From NCBI GenBank assembly GCA_943737045.1, contig CALSFV010000209.1, positions 1 to 64,000 on the forward strand: a stretch of 64,000 nt of DNA, written 5' to 3'. This document shows, one piece after another, positions 21,963-33,593 of the stretch. The position numbers and the translations under genes were made by a program. The notes below the pieces were generated by a model. That model did not search any database, was not told where the DNA came from, and worked only from the letters and a program-made list of their open reading frames with translations. The stretch comes from Parapristionchus giblindavisi (taxonomy: Eukaryota > Nematoda > Chromadorea > Rhabditida > Diplogasteridae). Positions within the stretch are counted from its first letter, which is position 1, and every line of letters begins with the position of its first letter.

Positions 21963-22856
21963 TTCTGAGCTGAGTCATTCTGAGCTGGAAAACGTTCATT
22001 TTATGGCAACACATCTCTTCTCAAAGGGGGAGTTGGGGCGCGTGTGTGTGATCTCGATGGCGGATATCTCGGCTCTAAGAGCAGGTAGGCCTTCACTTCC
22101 AAAAACATAAATGTTCAAAAACATTATGAGAAATATTATAAAGATTAATTAACATTGCTGAAACGTTTTTTCCACGTGGAAAAGCAAAATATGGTTTTTT
22201 TCAAATTTTTCGAAACTCAGTGATTTTGTGTTTCAAATAACTGTCATATATGGGTATTTTGAGCTCGTAGTGTTTTTTCGGATGTTTTTGAGTCATTTAA
22301 GCTCTTTTGCTGTTTCTTGATAAAGGAATAAGCCGTTATTTCCTTTGACAGGTCCGAGGTCGCGTCACTAAAATCAACGCTTTTTTTTGCATTTCTCAAA
22401 TCCTCTGAAACTTGGGTCATTTTTAGACACATATGGATGCAACAAAACGCGCATAGAAGAAAAGTTCACTTTTTCCGATTAGGAAAGTTACGTCACTTTT
22501 TCATAATACCGACCGCCTCGCACCGGCGCATGGTCGACAAATGACGTCATCAACTGGGAAATGTTGCCCAAGATCTCCTCTTTCGATGCTTTTTTGGAAA
22601 AATGTCTATCATTATTTTGAACGGAGTTATAATAATTTTTCTGACGCACACTCGAGCCAAAAATACCGTACCTGCCATCTTTGACCTACCGTAGCTCGAA
22701 AATGAGAGCAGATATGCAAATTCGGCCAACGCAGTTCGATAGAGCATCGTTCAAAGTACTTAATCTGAATTTTTCATGGGGTCGAAATTTCTATGTCCGC
22801 GGACCCTCCGAAACGGTCGATTTTCTCGCGATTCCTCTCATATATATATAATTACA
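21963..22856. other. Unique spacer between lectin copy and P4
   Basis: I see no exon pattern or clear repeat ends. Similarity to the furrowed-like gene stops at about 21962 and similarity to the P4 upstream block begins at about 22857. Confidence 0.5.
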
Positions 22857-23014
22857 ACGTAGCATAAAGTCCTTGTGCTCTCGCTTCTGTCAATAAAATA
22901 TACGGAGGCGCATTGACGATCCATAGAATTTCTTTAGAGTTACTGAATTACCATGACACCACCATATTTCTCTCAGTCAAAGTCCCAGGATTCTTCATTC
23001 ATTCGTACTTTACA
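22857..23014 (+). promoter_or_regulatory. Conserved upstream block of P4
   Basis: Same 160-bp block as at P1, here on the + strand, ending TTTACAATG at the start codon. Copies lie at about 28228-28390 (P5), 33594-33756 (P6), 41383-41538 (P8) and 49206-49361 (P10). Confidence 0.6.
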
Positions 23015-23874
23015 ATGATCAAGCTACTAGTAGTTTTCCTGATTATTGCTCTCTCCGAGGTACTATTTTTAACAATAAGCATTTGCTTCATATCGCACTT
23101 TTTAATGTTTTTTTTCATCATAGGCACAGATGATTCGTGTCCACGTTGGCAAGAGTCAATATGATCAACTTCCAAAGCAATTCAAAATGTTTCTGAAATG
23201 TATTCAAGATTGTCAACAGGTAAAATATTCTTCAAAATTGCTCAATATTTTTATGATTTCAGAATTCCGAGTGTAAAACACTCCAATACGATGTAAATTC
23301 ATCGACTTGTGATATTTCACAAGATGACGATATCCCCAATTCCAACAAACTGATTGCTTTCAAGGAAGAATGCGCTTCGCCTATATCACCTACGCCATCA
23401 GTAGATGCAACAACGGAAACTAACTTATTGAAACAGCCAACCACTCCCAATCAACCCGGCAAACTTATTAATTCGAATGGAACGTATATATGCGATAATG
23501 GCGGTGATATTTATTTTCACAATGAGGAGCAGAATAGGACAGCCGTCGGAAAATCAATCGTGCCTAGTGGTAGTTACTATTGGATGCGTTACAGTAAGAG
23601 CATCAGTATCCCAATAATAGCGATTAGCGCGAAAGAACCGCTCGACTCACAATGCTTCTTACATGCAAAATCTGACTGTGAAGATAGTGTTCCCATTGGA
23701 AGCAACGCATATAGAGATGGAAATGAGTTCCGTTGCTTGGAAGGATTTAACTGGTCATTCTTAACCACACTGTCTTCCTCAACTCTTTCCATCAATAAAT
23801 CCCCAGTTTGTTCGGGTGGACGTTGGAATTACGGTAGTACTGTAGATATCAATTATGTTTCATGTACAAAATAA
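23015..23874 (+). CDS. P4: secreted PAN_3/CW-like Cys-rich protein
   Basis: Exons 23015-23059, 23124-23219 and 23263-23874 give 250 residues. The signal peptide begins M-I-K-L-L-V-V-F-L. The PAN_3/CW-like module has C-I-Q-D-C, N-S-E-C, T-C-D-I and L-I-A-F-K-E-E-C. A Thr/Pro linker, the variable segment and the conserved Cys-rich end (V-C-S-G-G-R-W-N-Y, final S-C-T-K) follow. The poly(A) signal AATAAA is at 23991-23996. The segment between C-D-N-G-G-D-I-Y and D-S-Q-C differs strongly from P5/P6 and is three codons longer, whereas the last 70 or so residues and the downstream 4 kb are almost identical to P5. This is the first gene of the 5,366-bp array. Confidence 0.8.
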
Positions 23875-25440
23875 ATAGTACTTTTCCCGGCTCTTGTGAT
23901 TGAAAAAAAACATGCACTTTACAACATCGTAAACTATTATTGATCAACTTATGTCATATATTTGTTTATTATTTCAATATTTATTTCGTGAATAAAGTAT
24001 GTCGAGTGATGTAGACATAGATCTATGAGAGAGTATAACCAATGAGGAGAGTAAAATTATCGTGGGATGTGCCTTTAAAGCCAGACAAGCTAAAGGGTAT
24101 AAATTTTGATGGAGTTTCTATCAGTGATAATTCAAAGTCAATTCAGTCCGGAGGGCCTAATCTCGTCTGTGGACCTACTTCACCTAATCGAATTTGACCT
24201 AATCGATATGAACTATAATTTATTCATCTCTTTGTATCTTTATTCGTGACTTCTATACACTGTTCCAAATTCAAAAGGTACACACAGGCCGAGAAGCTAT
24301 AGCTATAATAACTCCATTTGTGTTATGGTTCTTTGGTCAGAGTCGAGAGATAAGAGAGATATGAGAGACAAAAGAGATTCAGACAGTGCGAGAGACTGTA
24401 TTAGGAAGAGAGTACAGAGAAAGAAAAAACGGCGAGTCCAAAGTGATCTACGATCAATAGAGTCATCGTCTCATTGTCTCCTTTCCTTCTCGGTCATTTC
24501 CCGCCACAATCTTTCATTTTCACTTCCCACAATGCTCTATTCGTGTTTTCTTATTATTTGTACCGTCAAAACGAAAAAAAGTGAAACATTTTTCAAAAAT
24601 TTTGAAAAATTTTGAAAAAAGTTCACAAGATTCCCTGTTTGAGCATTTTTCGCGATCTTGATGATGTATTATCTAAGGTTTTTCATTGTGGATGTGTTTG
24701 CCCAATACAGTTATGCACGACAAAAGTGAAAAAAATTAATCGGGAACGCTCCATAGCAGAATTGGTATACTGTAGCATTACTGTAGAATCTTACTGTAAA
24801 ACTGCTGTCATCGAGCTTTTTTCGTCTAATAATGATTATATATATCATTACCTGACTTCCTATAGCGAATTTGCACTGTTTGGAACTTGACAAAGATCAG
24901 GCTGCAAAAGTGGTATACTGTAGAAAATCCTACCGTATACCAGTTTCACAAAACAGCGTTCACAGTGATTTATTTCAAAATTATTCTTCAAAGGTAAATT
25001 AGGCTCGTGTGACCAATTAGCCCATTTTAATTAGTTTCAATTTTGTTCTAGTACATATCCAAGATATTTCTATTAACTTTCGAATTTTCATTTCCATAAT
25101 TTGATTCCTCATTCATAACCAATCGATGAATATTAATCGCTATACATGCAAATTACAATATGACAAGAAAGAGGGTTAAAACTCAGAGAAATATTTCATC
25201 ACACTCTTCCTTGACTACCATCATAATGAAGTCATCATCGTGTCCTAGAATCACCTCATCCTCATCCTCTCCCTCCTCGAAGACGTTATCGTCATTCTCC
25301 GAGTCCTCCGACTTAACCACGACCTTTCTCTTCCTGGACGATCAACTGGTCGATCGAACACTCCACTTCGTCCCAGTGCTCTTCAGATGCAATTAGAACA
25401 TCGGTATCTTCTGACTGAGCTTTCTCGAAGACATTATGAC
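23875..25440. other. Intergenic part of the 5.4-kb unit, first half
   Basis: It holds the P4 3' UTR, half of a TTAA-type MITE (about 24030-24080, GGAGAGTAAAATTATCG to CCTTTAAAG), AG-rich and CT-rich stretches and TACTGTAG motifs near 24770 and 24915. Open frames of 60-96 codons recur in the units but show no splice or domain signal. I call no gene. The equivalent regions are 29241-30806 and 34607-36172. Confidence 0.55.
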
Positions 25441-25465
25441 AGCTATAAAATCAGCAAAAGAAAAT

Positions 25466-25537
25466 TGCGGCAAGGAGGATTGAACCCCTGACAGTCAAGA
25501 GAATAAATAGACACCTTATCCACTACACTACACAGGT
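25466..25537 (-). pseudogene. tRNA-like relic in unit 1
   Basis: On the - strand it has an A-box-like TAGTGTAGTGG and a B-box-like GGGGTTCAATCC with a T-arm that folds. The acceptor and anticodon stems do not pair. It is a decayed tRNA or SINE head. Identical copies are at 30832-30903 and 36198-36269. Confidence 0.5.
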
Positions 25538-26596
25538 AGTTGAGATGGTGTATGATAGATGAGTTCACCAACCAATCCGGATGGTTTGTGTAGGAAACCA
25601 CACGAATTTCTCAATCAAGAAAATCCTAAAATGCTCATAACTTTCGAGCGCAACCACACACGAAAACGTTCAGCATACCATTGAAAAGCTGTCGTCGAGT
25701 TCTATCGATTGAGCTATTGAAAACCTTTGGCTTCGATTTGTGTTTTGCATAAATCTATAAAATCGATTTTAAAAAATACTAATAAAAATATCGATCAGCC
25801 AATAATGCAGATATATTCTCCTGGTCATTCCAGTAAATTCTTCTATTGATGACTCGATACCAACACCACTCCCCGAAGAGCTACAGAGCTCCAAAGTCGG
25901 CCAATTTCGGCGTCAAAAAAGTTTGTCGGCGTCTCTCGACGCCGAAAATGAAGATATGCCAAAAAGCTCGTGCAACCTTATTAGGGACCATATGGACTAC
26001 CAAAAAATGAAATATTATGTGGGGGTCAGAAAATGTGCCAACGACCCCCTAATTTTATTCAATTCTTACGCGACACGCGTGATATCTCTCTCTCTCTCTC
26101 TGATTATTTTAGTTTTCGATCGGCGATAGTGTCTTTAATCGATCTCTGATTTCTCTTTTCCCCATTTGCATATATTATCGATTGCGTAGTCTATCTCTTC
26201 ATCATTCCAATTTGCTTATGACACATCATCATACAATCTTGTATCATTCTTCTTACAAGCTGTTTGTCGGCAAACGTAGTTCACAAGCGTAGGCGGATGC
26301 CATTTGAAGGGACTGAAACCTTTGTCAATGGTCTCTTCAACGATCTACGAGAACAGAGAAATAGTGTGCGCAATTAAGAGGCCATTGAGAGAGGTTGCGC
26401 TCCCTTTGAAAGAGATCCCCCCAACGCCTGTGACGCCGCAAAACCGTTTGTCAACGCTCATACATACGTCCTCAGTTGATCTTTCCGCTCTGGCTAGTCC
26501 CTCACATCCTGTCAATTCCATAACCTACTAGACTGCCAGTGCGGAGAGTTTAGCAATCACCTCGGATGTTCTCTTAATCATTTCAAATCCATTTCA

Positions 26597-26695
26597 GGTC
26601 CATCACGACTGATGACCGTCGATAATGGCATTCTACGACCACTCTCAACGACGATCATATACCAGCCCACCGATGCTACCAGCGATGATACCAAA
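26597..26695 (+). other. Conserved exon-like block between TTTCAG and GGTGTG
   Basis: An acceptor-like ATTTCAG is followed by an open stretch (P-S-R-L-M-T-V-D-N-G, R-P-L-S-T-T-I-I) and a GT donor. Related blocks lie at 31963, 37329, 39764, 47583 and 55378, and the last is broken by stops. It may be a relic exon of an unknown gene carried in the intergenic unit. I cannot name it. Confidence 0.35.
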
Positions 26696-26897
26696 GGTGT
26701 GAGGCTACTAAACGTTCTGTCTATACAGTGAGAGCGGTCATGGAAAACTTTGAAATGGCCAAAATGTTTAGTTATCTGCGCTCTCTCAATTTGGCTTACT
26801 CTATCACTTTCGCTCGTTTCGTAGTTTCCTAATGATCCGCCTCATAAGACGTTCTTGCTCTTTTATTGTCGTATGTGATGTTCCGATGCCGTATCCA

Positions 26898-26971
26898 CGA
26901 CGTTACGTCATAACCGTAGGCGGAGGCGCTTGCCAAAAACAAGCCCTCTCCTACGCTTGAGACGTCACGGT
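26898..26971. mobile_element. Palindromic element, CGTAGGCGGAGG family (unit 1)
   Basis: Arms TTACGTCATAACCGTAGGCG and CCTACGCTTGAGACGTCACG pair around GCTTGCCAAAAACAAGC. Copies are at 32264-32337, 40075-40147, 47898-47970 and 55684-55755, and a larger relative is at 690-818. Confidence 0.75.
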
Positions 26972-27560
26972 TTGAAAACGTGCATGCATACGCCTTCAAA
27001 CGTGAATGAAAAATGCGCTTTAAAGAGAGCTTTAGATGGACTTTTGTTTTCCTTCGAGACTGTTAATTAATCATTAAATGGTTCGCAGAGCACGAAAGTT
27101 TACCTAATACACTGTTTAAATCATCTGAAAACAAAAAAGAAGAATTAACATTTTTCTCTTACTTTTTTCTTGTCATTTCACGACTTTTAACCTCAACATC
27201 AATGGAGAAAACGTTGGCAAAGCTGAAATGATTGAAATAATCGTAATTTATTATTTAACATGTATATTTTTACATGCGATCATGTCTACGTCATCAGCGT
27301 CACCTCTGACACCATCACTGCGCTCAATCGTGCTCGTTGCGGATTCTCTACTCGATGAGGGGATCCTTTCCTGCTGAAGGATGCTGCACGACTTAAGGAT
27401 GATGTATTTTCCCGAAATGAATAAAGTTTTTGGGGAGTTGACATCTGCATGCGGTGTCCCTGCCCGCGAAGTTAAATGGGCGGAGTCAGAATCAGTATAT
27501 AGATATAGATCACAAGGAATGGGCTGAGCCATTCATATAGGTCGTTTGACATATCATAGA

Positions 27561-27790
27561 ATAGGGACCCATGGTCTAGTGGATAAGAGGTAGGGCAATC
27601 AACCCGAGCCGTTGGTCGGTAGAAAAGTTCGATCCCGACAAGAGGATTGGCAAAAGATGATCCTGTTCAACTGTCCTCTAATGTTTTTGCTATTTTTTTC
27701 TCTTGATGCATTCCTAGTTTCCCCTGTTTAACGTCCAGTGCGGCACAGAGGTTCCATAGAACGAATCGTGAAGTGACTTGTTTCACAAAA
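27561..27790 (+). mobile_element. tRNA-derived SINE (unit 1)
   Basis: A tRNA-like head has A-box TGGTCTAGTGG (27572-27582) and B-box GTTCGATCC (27627-27635). It is followed by a non-tRNA body ending near GTGAAGTGACTTGTTTCACA. It does not fold as a complete tRNA (no acceptor pairing). The right boundary is inferred from shared sequence with the copies at 32927, 40731, 48554 and 56338. Confidence 0.65.
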
Positions 27791-28039
27791 AAATATGTTA
27801 AACATTCTGAAATAAGTTGTTGTATGCACAGTAGTGTTGTTAGATGGAATAAATTTTAGTCTCGACTAAATTTTCATTTTTAGTCCAGACTAAAAATGAT
27901 TCTAAAATATTTTTCTTCATTTTAGTCTCGACAAAATGGGCAAATAGTCAGCGATCGATGACTTCGGGATCTAAAGTTAGGAAACTACTTTTGATGAATT
28001 TTTAACGGAAATAACGTTAGAATCTATATAATATTGGAT

Positions 28040-28140
28040 ATTGGATCATATTGGGGTGTTTTGCACTCGAAATTCTGAAAGCATGAAAATATTGAGCAAT
28101 ATTCAAGAATATTTTACCTGTTGACAATCTTGAATGATGA
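28040..28140 (-). pseudogene. Small relic of a PAN_3/CW-like gene (exon 2-intron-exon 3 border)
   Basis: On the - strand this reads the end of exon 2 (GATTGTCAACAGGTAAAATA) and the start of exon 3 as in other copies, with nothing on either side. It recurs at 33406-33506. It shows that - strand copies once existed inside the present + strand array. Confidence 0.7.
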
Positions 28141-28390
28141 TAAATCCGCATGTATTTGTTTAATGGAATGAGTAAAATCAAAATTCCTCTTTTGTTTCGT
28201 TTTTTCCTTTTGAAGAAAAAACGCCAATTGCAACGTAGCATAAAGTCCTTGTGCTCTCGCTTCTGTCAATAAAATATACGGAGGCGCATTGACGTTTCAT
28301 CGAATTTCTTTAGAGTTAATGAATTACCATGACACCACCATATTTCTCTCAGTCAAAGTCCCAAGATTCTTCATTCATTCGTACTTTACA

Positions 28391-29240
28391 ATGATCAAGC
28401 TACTAGTAGTTTTCCTGATTATTGCTCTCTCCGAGGTACTATTTTTAACAATAAGCATTTGCTTCATATCGCACTTTTTAATGTTTTTTTCATCATAGGC
28501 ACAGATGATTCGTGTCCACGTTGGCAAGAGTCAATCTGGTCAACTTCCAAAGCAATTCAAAATGTTTCTCAAATGTATTCACGATTGCCAACAGGTAAAA
28601 TGTTCTTCAATATTGCTCAATATTTTTATGATTTCAGAATTCCGAGTGTAAAACACTCCAATACGATGTAAATTCATCGACTTGTGATATTTCACAAGAT
28701 GACGATATCCCCAATACCAACAAACTGATTGCTTTCAAGGAAGAATGCGCTTCGCCTATATCACCTACGCCACCTTTAGAAGCGACAACGGAAAATAACC
28801 TATTGAAACAGTCAACCACTCCCAATCAACCCGGAAAACTTATTTTTTCGAATGGAAAGTATATATGCGATAATGGCGGTGATATTTATATTGATTGGAA
28901 GAATAGGACCTCCGTCGGTAGCTTTCTCGTGGCTAATACTATTATCTATATGTTGCGCAACAGTGAGAGCATCGGTATCACAATAATGCAAAATGTAAAA
29001 CACGCGTTCGATTCACAATGCGTCTTACATACAAAATCTGACTGTGAAGATAGTGTTCCCATTGGAAGCAACGCATATAGAGATGGAAATGAGTTCCGTT
29101 GCTTGGAAGGATTTAACTGGTCATTCTTAACCACACTGTCTTCCTCAACTCTTTCCATCAATAAATCCCCAGTTTGTTCGGGTGGACGTTGGAATTACGG
29201 TAGTACTGTAGATATCAATTATGTTTCATGTACAAAATAA
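28391..29240 (+). CDS. P5: secreted PAN_3/CW-like Cys-rich protein
   Basis: Exons 28391-28435, 28499-28594 and 28638-29240 give 247 residues of the same architecture as P4. The PAN_3/CW-like part reads V-H-V-G-K-S-Q-S-G-Q-L-P-K and C-I-H-D-C. The variable segment is I-D-W-K-N-R-T-S-V-G and onward, with almost no match to P4 until the S-Q-C. The C-terminal part is identical to P4. The poly(A) signal AATAAA is at 29357-29362, and the full family promoter lies upstream at 28228-28390. A piece of reversed exon 2/3 border sequence at about 28040-28140 upstream is a leftover of another copy. Confidence 0.8.
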
Positions 29241-32200
29241 ATAGTACTTTTCCCGGCTCTTGTGATTGAAAAAAAACATGCACTTTACAACATCGTAAAC
29301 TATTATTGATCAACTTATGTCATATATTTGTTTATTATTTCAATATTTATTTCGTGAATAAAGTATGTCGAGTGATGTAGACATAGATCTATGAGAGAGT
29401 ATAACCAATGAGGAGAGTAAAATTATCGTGGGATGTGCCTTTAAAGCCAGACAAGCTAAAGGGTATAAATTTTGATGGAGTTTCTATCAGTGATAATTCA
29501 AAGTCAATTCAGTCCGGAGGGCCTAATCTCGTCTGCGGACCTACTTCACCTAATCGAATTTGACCTAATCGATATGAACTATAATTTATTCATCTCTTTG
29601 TATCTTTATTCGTGACTTCTATACACTGTTCCAAATTCAAAAGGTACACACAGGCCGAGAAGCTATAGCTATAATAACTCCATTTGTGTTATGGTTCTTT
29701 GGTCAGAGTCGAGAGATAAGAGAGATATGAGAGACAAAAGAGATTCAGACAGTGCGAGAGACTGTATTAGGAAGAGAGTACAGAGAAAGAAAAAACGGCG
29801 AGTCCAAAGTGATCTACGATCAATAGAGTCATCGTCTCATTGTCTCCTTTCCTTCTCGGTCATTTCCCGCCACAATCTTTCATTTTCACTTCCCACAATG
29901 CTCTATTCGTGTTTTCTTATTATTTGTACCGTCAAAACGAAAAAAAGTGAAACATTTTTCAAAAATTTTGAAAAATTTTGAAAAAAGTTCACAAGATTCC
30001 CTGTTTGAGCATTTTTCGCGATCTTGATGATGTATTATCTAAGGTTTTTCATTGTGGATGTGTTTGCCCAATACAGTTATGCACGACAAAAGTGAAAAAA
30101 ATTAATCGGGAACGCTCCATAGCAGAATTGGTATACTGTAGCATTACTGTAGAATCTTACTGTAAAACTGCTGTCATCGAGCTTTTTTCGTCTAATAATG
30201 ATTATATATATCATTACCTGACTTCCTATAGCGAATTTGCACTGTTTGGAACTTGACAAAGATCAGGCTGCAAAAGTGGTATACTGTAGAAAATCCTACC
30301 GTATACCAGTTTCACAAAACAGCGTTCACAGTGATTTATTTCAAAATTATTCTTCAAAGGTAAATTAGGCTCGTGTGACCAATTAGCCCATTTTAATTAG
30401 TTTCAATTTTGTTCTAGTACATATCCAAGATATTTCTATTAACTTTCGAATTTTCATTTCCATAATTTGATTCCTCATTCATAACCAATCGATGAATATT
30501 AATCGCTATACATGCAAATTACAATATGACAAGAAAGAGGGTTAAAACTCAGAGAAATATTTCATCACACTCTTCCTTGACTACCATCATAATGAAGTCA
30601 TCATCGTGTCCTAGAATCACCTCATCCTCATCCTCTCCCTCCTCGAAGACGTTATCGTCATTCTCCGAGTCCTCCGACTTAACCACGACCTTTCTCTTCC
30701 TGGACGATCAACTGGTCGATCGAACACTCCACTTCGTCCCAGTGCTCTTCAGATGCAATTAGAACATCGGTATCTTCTGACTGAGCTTTCTCGAAGACAT
30801 TATGACAGCTATAAAATCAGCAAAAGAAAATTGCGGCAAGGAGGATTGAACCCCTGACAGTCAAGAGAATAAATAGACACCTTATCCACTACACTACACA
30901 GGTAGTTGAGATGGTGTATGATAGATGAGTTCACCAACCAATCCGGATGGTTTGTGTAGGAAACCACACGAATTTCTCAATCAAGAAAATCCTAAAATGC
31001 TCATAACTTTCGAGCGCAACCACACACGAAAACGTTCAGCATACCATTGAAAAGCTGTCGTCGAGTTCTATCGATTGAGCTATTGAAAACCTTTGGCTTC
31101 GATTTGTGTTTTGCATAAATCTATAAAATCGATTTTAAAAAATACTAATAAAAATATCGATCAGCCAATAATGCAGATATATTCTCCTGGTCATTCCAGT
31201 AAATTCTTCTATTGATGACTCGATACCAACACCACTCCCCGAAGAGCTACAGAGCTCCAAAGTCGGCCAATTTCGGCGTCAAAAAAGTTTGTCGGCGTCT
31301 CTCGACGCCGAAAATGAAGATATGCCAAAAAGCTCGTGCAACCTTATTAGGGACCATATGGACTACCAAAAAATGAAATATTATGTGGGGGTCAGAAAAT
31401 GTGCCAACGACCCCCTAATTTTATTCAATTCTTACGCGACACGCGTGATATCTCTCTCTCTCTCTCTGATTATTTTAGTTTTCGATCGGCGATAGTGTCT
31501 TTAATCGATCTCTGATTTCTCTTTTCCCCATTTGCATATATTATCGATTGCGTAGTCTATCTCTTCATCATTCCAATTTGCTTATGACACATCATCATAC
31601 AATCTTGTATCATTCTTCTTACAAGCTGTTTGTCGGCAAACGTAGTTCACAAGCGTAGGCGGATGCCATTTGAAGGGACTGAAACCTTTGTCAATGGTCT
31701 CTTCAACGATCTACGAGAACAGAGAAATAGTGTGCGCAATTAAGAGGCCATTGAGAGAGGTTGCGCTCCCTTTGAAAGAGATCCCCCCAACGCCTGTGAC
31801 GCCGCAAAACCGTTTGTCAACGCTCATACATACGTCCTCAGTTGATCTTTCCGCTCTGGCTAGTCCCTCACATCCTGTCAATTCCATAACCTACTAGACT
31901 GCCAGTGCGGAGAGTTTAGCAATCACCTCGGATGTTCTCTTAATCATTTCAAATCCATTTCAGGTCCATCACGACTGATGACCGTCGATAATGGCATTCT
32001 ACGACCACTCTCAACGACGATCATATACCAGCCCACCGATGCTACCAGCGATGATACCAAAGGTGTGAGGCTACTAAACGTTCTGTCTATACAGTGAGAG
32101 CGGTCATGGAAAACTTTGAAATGGCCAAAATGTTTAGTTATCTGCGCTCTCTCAATTTGGCTTACTCTATCACTTTCGCTCGTTTCGTAGTTTCCTAATG

Positions 32201-32926
32201 ATCCGCCTCATAAGACGTTCTTGCTCTTTTATTGTCGTATGTGATGTTCCGATGCCGTATCCACGACGTTACGTCATAACCGTAGGCGGAGGCGCTTGCC
32301 AAAAACAAGCCCTCTCCTACGCTTGAGACGTCACGGTTTGAAAACGTGCATGCATACGCCTTCAAACGTGAATGAAAAATGCGCTTTAAAGAGAGCTTTA
32401 GATGGACTTTTGTTTTCCTTCGAGACTGTTAATTAATCATTAAATGGTTCGCAGAGCACGAAAGTTTACCTAATACACTGTTTAAATCATCTGAAAACAA
32501 AAAAGAAGAATTAACATTTTTCTCTTACTTTTTTCTTGTCATTTCACGACTTTTAACCTCAACATCAATGGAGAAAACGTTGGCAAAGCTGAAATGATTG
32601 AAATAATCGTAATTTATTATTTAACATGTATATTTTTACATGCGATCATGTCTACGTCATCAGCGTCACCTCTGACACCATCACTGCGCTCAATCGTGCT
32701 CGTTGCGGATTCTCTACTCGATGAGGGGATCCTTTCCTGCTGAAGGATGCTGCACGACTTAAGGATGATGTATTTTCCCGAAATGAATAAAGTTTTTGGG
32801 GAGTTGACATCTGCATGCGGTGTCCCTGCCCGCGAAGTTAAATGGGCGGAGTCAGAATCAGTATATAGATATAGATCACAAGGAATGGGCTGAGCCATTC
32901 ATATAGGTCGTTTGACATATCATAGA

Positions 32927-33156
32927 ATAGGGACCCATGGTCTAGTGGATAAGAGGTAGGGCAATCAACCCGAGCCGTTGGTCGGTAGAAAAGTTCGATC
33001 CCGACAAGAGGATTGGCAAAAGATGATCCTGTTCAACTGTCCTCTAATGTTTTTGCTATTTTTTTCTCTTGATGCATTCCTAGTTTCCCCTGTTTAACGT
33101 CCAGTGCGGCACAGAGGTTCCATAGAACGAATCGTGAAGTGACTTGTTTCACAAAA
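32927..33156 (+). mobile_element. tRNA-derived SINE (unit 2)
   Basis: Exact tandem-duplicate copy of the SINE at 27561. Confidence 0.65.
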
Positions 33157-33593
33157 AAATATGTTAAACATTCTGAAATAAGTTGTTGTATGCACAGTAG
33201 TGTTGTTAGATGGAATAAATTTTAGTCTCGACTAAATTTTCATTTTTAGTCCAGACTAAAAATGATTCTAAAATATTTTTCTTCATTTTAGTCTCGACAA
33301 AATGGGCAAATAGTCAGCGATCGATGACTTCGGGATCTAAAGTTAGGAAACTACTTTTGATGAATTTTTAACGGAAATAACGTTAGAATCTATATAATAT
33401 TGGATATTGGATCATATTGGGGTGTTTTGCACTCGAAATTCTGAAAGCATGAAAATATTGAGCAATATTCAAGAATATTTTACCTGTTGACAATCTTGAA
33501 TGATGATAAATCCGCATGTATTTGTTTAATGGAATGAGTAAAATCAAAATTCCTCTTTTGTTTCGTTTTTTCCTTTTGAAGAAAAAACGCCAA

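Larger units (their letters stand above)
22857..28227 (+). repeat. Tandem repeat unit 1 (about 5.37 kb)
   Basis: Starts at the P4 promoter and contains P4, intergenic sequence, a tRNA-like relic, hairpins and a SINE. Corresponding points in units 1, 2 and 3 lie 5,366 bp apart (for example 24325, 29691 and 35057). Confidence 0.9.
28228..33593 (+). repeat. Tandem repeat unit 2 (5,366 bp)
   Basis: Nearly identical to unit 1 except in P5 exon 3, and to unit 3 as far as I compared. Confidence 0.9.

Noticed and set aside
24325..24890. Open frames of 96 and 92 codons repeated at 29691, 29978, 35057 and 35371
   Set aside because: They recur because the whole 5.4-kb unit is duplicated. They contain AG-rich low-complexity sequence, have no domain or splice pattern, and one copy is broken by a single base change.
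27251..27532. 93-codon - strand frame (also 32617) and the + strand frame in the same place (40259, 48082, 55866)
   Set aside because: Neither frame is kept across all copies, and the two strands are about equally open. There is no start or splice support.
27561..27640. Possible functional tRNA gene
   Set aside because: A- and B-boxes are good, but acceptor and anticodon stems do not pair, and the five copies share a non-tRNA tail, so it is a SINE.
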